Shown here piece by piece: positions 60,146 through 64,000 of a stretch of DNA of 64,000 nt. Both the position numbers and the translations under genes were made by a program. Each line of letters begins with the position of its first letter. Position 1 is the stretch's first letter. Under the pieces are notes generated by a model that had not been told where the DNA came from, did not search any database, and saw only the letters and a list, made by a program, of their open reading frames with translations. Source of the DNA: Oscillospiraceae bacterium (GTDB lineage Bacteria > Bacillota > Clostridia > Oscillospirales > Acutalibacteraceae); assembly GCA_031256825.1 (NCBI GenBank), contig JAIRPV010000022.1:1-64000 (forward strand), in the 5' to 3' direction.

Positions 60146-62040
60146 CGCTGCCTTTGTATGCGAAAATTGATTTGACCACCGGGCAATGCGAAGAATACCC
60201 CATCCCGGAAGCGTATTTCCGGCGCTATATCGGCGGCAAGGCCCTTGCCGCGCGGCTGTTGCTGGATCTCACCCCTGCGGGGCTGGATCCGTTCGATCCG
60301 CGTTCCGTGGTGATCGTCAACACCGGCCCGCTCAATGGCACCGGCGCGCCAAGTTCAAGCCGATTTAACCTCTCCTCAAAGAATGTGCTCACAGGCGGCA
60401 TCGCCTCCTCCAACTGCGGGGGGCTTTTCGGCGTGATGCTGCGCCACGCGGGCTATGAGGGGCTGATTATCACCGGCAAAGCGGAAAAGCCCTGCCGCAT
60501 CGACGTGACCGACGGAGAAATCACGATCGTGGACGCTGCGGAGCTTTGGGGGCTGGACACCGAAAAAGCGCAGGAAGAATTGCCAAAACACGTTGGCAAG
60601 CTGGTCATCGGGCCATCGGGCGAACATCTGGTGCGCTACGCGGGTTTGGCCAGCGGCGAGCGCATGGCCGGGCGCTGCGGCGTTGGTGCGGTGTTCGGCA
60701 GCAAAAACCTGAAGGCTGTCACAGCCTATGGAACGCGTAAAATCCCCGTTGAACACCCCGAAAAATTCTACAAATTCGTGAAGAAGTGGGTGCGCTTTTT
60801 GAAGGGCCACGCCATGACGGGCGACGCGCTGCCCCATTATGGCAGCGCCGGGCTTGTGAACAAAGCCAACGCCGCCCACGCGCTGCCCACGCTGAATTTC
60901 CAGCAGGGCGTATACGACAAAGCGGATGAGGTCAGCGGCGAAACCCTGGCCGAAACAAAACTCACCCGCAACGGCGGCTGCGTCAGCTGCCCTATCCGCT
61001 GCGAGCGGCGCGTTATGGTGGACGGCCGCGAGGTGAAGGGCCCGGAATACGAAACGCTGGGCTTTTTCGGGCCAAATATCGGCGCGCACGATCTGGATGC
61101 GGTCATCCGCCTCAACTACGTCTGCGATATTTTGGGGCTCGACACCATTTCCGCCGCCTCAACGCTGGCCTTTGCGATGGAGCTAAAACAGCGCGGCATA
61201 AAAGATTTCGGCGTAACATTTGGCGATGTATCGAACCTGGAAGAGGTGCTGGGCAAAATCGCCGTGCGGGAGGGCGAATACAGCGAATTGGCCAACGGCA
61301 GCAAGTGGCTGAGCCAAAAATATGGCGGAGCGGACTACGCCATGCACGCCAAGGGGCTGGAGATGGCCTCCTACGAGCCACGCCGCAGCGTTGGCATGGG
61401 GCTGGGCTACGCCACATCAAACCGGGGGGGCTGCCACCTCAACGGCGGCTATATGGCGCTGCTGGAATCGGTGGGGGTGCTGTCCATCCGTCCGCAGGAT
61501 AGCCGCGCGAAAGCGGAGTGGACAGTGTTCATGCAAAACGCCCTCGAGGCAATCTCCACCGGGGGCTGCTGCCTGTTTTCCGGCCAAACCTTCGTTCCGC
61601 AGATTCTGTTTATGCTGGGGCCAAACCACTGGATCACCCGGCTGCTGGGCAAGCTGGCGGTGTTCACAGGCCCCGTGGTGCGGCTGCTGCTGGCCTTCCG
61701 TCCGCTGCTGCGGTTCAATACGCTCTTTTTGCTGCCGCACGCCGAAGCCCTGCGGCTGGCAACCGGGTTCCCCATCTACACAGGTTCGTTTTTGGATCTG
61801 GGCGACCGCTGCTACACCGTCGAACGCATTTACAACCTGCGCGAGGGGCTGACCGAAAAAGACGACGCGCTGCCCAAGCGCCTGACGCACGAGCAGCAGG
61901 TGCCGGGCCGCAAAGATACGGTGGTTCGAATGGATCGGCTTTTGCCGCAATATTATAAAACCCGGGGCTGGGATCCGCACAGCAAGCCGAAACGGCGCAC
62001 ATTAAAACGATTGGGGATGGAGGAATTATGGCAGCCATAA
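60142..62040 (+). CDS. Aldehyde:ferredoxin oxidoreductase family tungstoenzyme
   Basis: A 632-residue AOR-family protein. The amino-terminal domain (IGGKALAARLLLDL, GTGAPSSSRFNLSSKN, GGIASSNCGGLFGVMLRHAGYEGLIITGKA) binds the bis-pterin cofactor. The cluster cysteines CVSCPIRC lie at about 280-287, with a later Cys near 475. The family oxidises aldehydes to acids with ferredoxin and usually needs tungsten. It is slightly longer than classical AOR. Its substrate is not evident, and a role in carboxylic acid reduction is equally possible. Confidence 0.9.
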   Translation: MTLPLYAKIDLTTGQCEEYPIPEAYFRRYIGGKALAARLLLDLTPAGLDPFDPRSVVIVNTGPLNGTGAPSSSRFNLSSKNVLTGGIASSNCGGLFGVMLRHAGYEGLIITGKAEKPCRIDVTDGEITIVDAAELWGLDTEKAQEELPKHVGKLVIGPSGEHLVRYAGLASGERMAGRCGVGAVFGSKNLKAVTAYGTRKIPVEHPEKFYKFVKKWVRFLKGHAMTGDALPHYGSAGLVNKANAAHALPTLNFQQGVYDKADEVSGETLAETKLTRNGGCVSCPIRCERRVMVDGREVKGPEYETLGFFGPNIGAHDLDAVIRLNYVCDILGLDTISAASTLAFAMELKQRGIKDFGVTFGDVSNLEEVLGKIAVREGEYSELANGSKWLSQKYGGADYAMHAKGLEMASYEPRRSVGMGLGYATSNRGGCHLNGGYMALLESVGVLSIRPQDSRAKAEWTVFMQNALEAISTGGCCLFSGQTFVPQILFMLGPNHWITRLLGKLAVFTGPVVRLLLAFRPLLRFNTLFLLPHAEALRLATGFPIYTGSFLDLGDRCYTVERIYNLREGLTEKDDALPKRLTHEQQVPGRKDTVVRMDRLLPQYYKTRGWDPHSKPKRRTLKRLGMEELWQP

Positions 62041-62282
62041 CCGTGCAATACCGCGGGCCGCTGGAAGAACTGACCGGCGTGCGGGAAGAGGCGCTGAGCG
62101 CCAGCACCGTCCGCGATGTGCTGCGGCATGTCAAGGGCCGCTATGGCGCGCAAGCCGCAAAAACCGGCAAAGCAATGCTCATCGCAATTGACGGCGAAAG
62201 CATTCTCATGCGGCAAGCGTTTGCGACAAAATTATCCGATGGCGAAACCGTGCTGTTCTTCCCAATTTGCGGGGGCGGCTAA
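62028..62282 (+). CDS. MoaD/ThiS family sulfur carrier
   Basis: An 84-residue ubiquitin-fold protein ending FPICGGG, with the terminal Gly-Gly needed for adenylation and thiocarboxylation. The SDGETVLFFP block before it is typical of MoaD. It overlaps the AOR gene by 13 bases. AOR operons often carry such a protein, thought to serve tungstopterin synthesis. Confidence 0.85.
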   Translation: MAAITVQYRGPLEELTGVREEALSASTVRDVLRHVKGRYGAQAAKTGKAMLIAIDGESILMRQAFATKLSDGETVLFFPICGGG

Positions 62283-62893
62283 TGCGGCGCCGAACGATTG
62301 CTTTCGCCGCCCCGCCCAAACCGTTCCCGCCGCGCCCGCATGGCGGCAAATTCCGCCTCCCGCGCCGCGGCAACTTCTTCGGGCCGGCATCCAAAGCGCC
62401 GGCAAAATTCCTCCGCAAACAGCAGAACCAGCGCGGCTTGCGGTTCGGGCCGTTCCGTGCGATAATCCAGCAAAAACGCCGTCAGCCGCCCGGCGTCGCA
62501 GGCAGGCGGGGCGTCATATCGCTCCTCAAAATCAACGCTGGCAACGCGCGCGCCGTCATATAAAAAGTTGCGGCCGTTTCCGTCCGCGCGCCGCCACGGC
62601 ACAGCGGCATAAAACGCGGCAAACCAGCCGCAAAGCGCCAGCGCCAGCGCGGCAGGGTCATACCCGCCGCGCGCAATCCATTCCGGCAGCGTCGCCCCCG
62701 GCAAATATTCCAGTTCCAGCACAGCCCCTTTGCGGGCCAGCAGCCGGGGCACGGCAACCCCTTTCGCGCAAAGCGCGAGCAGGTTTTCCGCCTCCCGCGC
62801 CGCCGCCTCTTCGCTGCCGTGGCGCTTATATACCACGCCGCCGCGCAGTTCCACTTCGTTGCGCCAAGACGGGAACCGAATCACTTCGTCCAT
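62279..62893 (-). CDS. Kinase-fold (aminoglycoside phosphotransferase-like) protein
   Basis: A 204-residue protein with elements of a small kinase fold: a lysine strand (GGVVYKRHG), a helix glutamate (AAAREAENLL), a hinge-like LELEYLPGATLPEWI and a possible catalytic loop RADGNGRNFLYDGARVASVDFEE. The usual HxD is changed to RAD. It lies back-to-tail with moaD (4-base overlap) and is coupled to mobB upstream. The substrate is unknown. Confidence 0.6.
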   Translation of the reverse strand: MDEVIRFPSWRNEVELRGGVVYKRHGSEEAAAREAENLLALCAKGVAVPRLLARKGAVLELEYLPGATLPEWIARGGYDPAALALALCGWFAAFYAAVPWRRADGNGRNFLYDGARVASVDFEERYDAPPACDAGRLTAFLLDYRTERPEPQAALVLLFAEEFCRRFGCRPEEVAAAREAEFAAMRARRERFGRGGESNRSAPH

Positions 62894-63555
62894 AGCTCCA
62901 GCGCCGCCCCCTCCCGGTAGCCTTCCAGTTCCCGCGCAACGCCCAGCACGGCGTTGCGCAAAATTTTCTGCACGAACGGCACCATGCGGATCTCGCGGCC
63001 ATCAATGGTCAGTTTGATTTCGGCCCCAACGTCGGGATCTGCCGGGTCATAACACGCAAGATAATCCGGCGTGCGCGCCTCCAAATAATCGCAGAGCGCC
63101 GCCGCCTCCGTCAGGGCATTGAACGCGGGCGCCCCCCGGTATTCTTTGAGTTGCCCGGCGGCGCGGCCCGCCACACAAACCGCGTTGGCGCGCCATTTTT
63201 GCTCCAGCATGGCTTCGCTGTGCGCGCAAATCACCGCGGGCACAGGCAGATCATCCACGCCTTCCAGCGCCACCCAGTCGCAGTCGCGGTAATGGCGCAG
63301 GATCTCTTGCATTGGCAGCTTGCCCGGGTAGAGCAAATCGGTTTCGCGCGCGCCCCGGGCCGCAACGGGGGCCGCGCCCGCCGCCCGGTGCCTGTGGGTA
63401 TTGCTGCCGGGGTTGGGGTCAATTTCAAAGGCGTCGTAGTGAATTTCTTTCACGCTGCCAATGCGGCAGCCCCGCCGGGCAAACTCCGCCACCACCGCTT
63501 CGATGGTGGTGGTTTTTCCGCTGCCGCTGGTGCCAACAACGGTGAATACTTTCAT
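62881..63555 (-). CDS. mobB: Molybdopterin-guanine dinucleotide biosynthesis protein MobB-like
   Basis: A 224-residue P-loop protein. FTVVGTSGSGKTTTIEAVVAEFARRGCRIGSVKEIH is the MobB opening, with the lysine-loop at residues 8-17 and a histidine-containing NTHRHRAAGA later. It extends about 50 residues past typical MobB, with a domain holding YDPADPDVGAEIKLTIDGREI. It probably assists GTP use in cofactor maturation. Context with AOR and MoaD fits. AAAGGAG lies ten bases before the ATG. Confidence 0.85.
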   Translation of the reverse strand: MKVFTVVGTSGSGKTTTIEAVVAEFARRGCRIGSVKEIHYDAFEIDPNPGSNTHRHRAAGAAPVAARGARETDLLYPGKLPMQEILRHYRDCDWVALEGVDDLPVPAVICAHSEAMLEQKWRANAVCVAGRAAGQLKEYRGAPAFNALTEAAALCDYLEARTPDYLACYDPADPDVGAEIKLTIDGREIRMVPFVQKILRNAVLGVARELEGYREGAALELWTK

Positions 63556-63605
63556 CAACCAAATCTCCTTTTGTGCAAAGATCGGCCCCTCCGGGCCAAA
63601 CACGC

Positions 63606-64000
63606 CTATCCAATCGGGTAATTGATACCCACGAAAATCACCAAAACGGCCATGCCCGCCGCCCATAACAGCACGCCCGCGAAGGCCAGCCAGTCCCCGC
63701 GGCGCATGTGCAGCGGCGCGTAAGCGCTGCGGCGGGGGTATGCCCCAAACCCCCGCAGTTCCATCGCCATGGCGAGTTTGCGCGCGCCGTTGACCCCGGA
63801 TACAATGGTAGGCAGGAGCAAATAGGTATAGAGCTTCAGCCGCGCGCGCGGCTTCAGGCGGCGCGGTTCCACGCCCCGCAGCTGTAAGGCGGCCAGCGAA
63901 TCGCGGAAACTTTCGCTGAACTGCGGAAAAAAGCGCAGCCCCAGGCTGACCATATAGGCCAGCTGATAGGGCGCCCGCAATTGCAGCATGGCCTGCACCA
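63606..64000 (-). CDS. ecfT: Energy-coupling factor transporter transmembrane protein EcfT, partial
   Basis: The carboxy-terminal 131 residues of an EcfT/CbiQ-type protein; the amino-terminus lies beyond the right edge. The two coupling-helix motifs that contact the ATPases are visible, LAALQLRGVEP and LAMAMELRGFGAY, and a last membrane helix ends the chain (LAFAGVLLWAAGMAVLVIFVG). EcfT joins a substrate-binding S component to two ATPases for vitamin or metal uptake. Substrate cannot be told. Confidence 0.85.
   Translation of the reverse strand, partial: VQAMLQLRAPYQLAYMVSLGLRFFPQFSESFRDSLAALQLRGVEPRRLKPRARLKLYTYLLLPTIVSGVNGARKLAMAMELRGFGAYPRRSAYAPLHMRRGDWLAFAGVLLWAAGMAVLVIFVGINYPIG

Overview
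The window looks like the chromosome of a high-GC, anaerobic, probably spore-forming member of the Clostridia, most like the Oscillospirales/Ruminococcaceae side. Supporting signs are the neighbouring BofA and YaaL (DUF2508) genes, an IreB homologue, a Trp T-box, EcfT, a tungsten-type aldehyde:ferredoxin oxidoreductase, a dockerin-bearing protease and strong sigma-A promoters with 17-bp spacers. Species cannot be named from the sequence.

Layout. 1-7105: a type I-C CRISPR-Cas locus, with 24 identical 33-bp repeats continuing past the left edge, a leader, and cas2, cas1, cas4, cas7, cas8c and cas5 transcribed leftward. No cas3 lies in the window. An internal start with a perfect Shine-Dalgarno inside cas8c predicts a separate Cas11 subunit. 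7292-12652: small accessory genes (P-loop kinase, ZIP transporter, DUF1801, DUF2200, acetyltransferase, nitroreductase, a GNAT-Nudix fusion), tRNA-Thr and ireB. 12653-13479: a gene-free stretch built of two repeat families. 13480-16595: an alkaline-phosphatase-superfamily protein, DUF4491, a collagen-like protein and a second ZIP transporter. 16764-20427: purE-purF-purM-purN, followed upstream by a stand-alone 5S rRNA gene with its own promoter and terminator, then trpE-trpG under a Trp T-box. 23385-36911: EF-G paralogue, OYE-type reductase, YitT protein, phosphoesterase, hydrolase, aminotransferase, PASTA pseudokinase, HPr, a protein with a decayed P-loop, and GAPDH. 37112-47388: subtilisin-dockerin protease, rsmA, a second alkaline-phosphatase-like protein, galE, Big2 lipoprotein, bofA, yaaL, manA, an ECF sigma/anti-sigma pair and a P-loop kinase. 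47434-53892: iolD, iolE and iolG interleaved with thyX and membrane proteins. 54260-58723: DIP1984-like protein, WalJ-type hydrolase, murA, ybeY and phoH. 59082-64000: AbrB-type regulator, then ferredoxin, aldehyde:ferredoxin oxidoreductase and a MoaD-like protein, with mobB, a kinase-fold gene and a truncated ecfT in the opposite direction.

How parts fit. The Cas genes overlap by 4 bases at most junctions and form one operon from a promoter near 7200. The pur genes make a contiguous AIR/CAIR branch. The right end groups tungsten/molybdenum enzyme functions (ferredoxin, AOR, MoaD, MobB).

The most unusual signal is a dispersed, promoter-bearing hairpin element of about 80-100 bp. It occurs in seven full or partial copies at four sites (12.8, 32.2, 45.2 and 59.6 kb), always on the + strand and upstream of a co-directional gene. 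Its -10 box sits inside a TGC-TATAATA-GCA palindrome, and its hairpin keeps pairing in diverged copies. I do not recognise it as a named RNA family.
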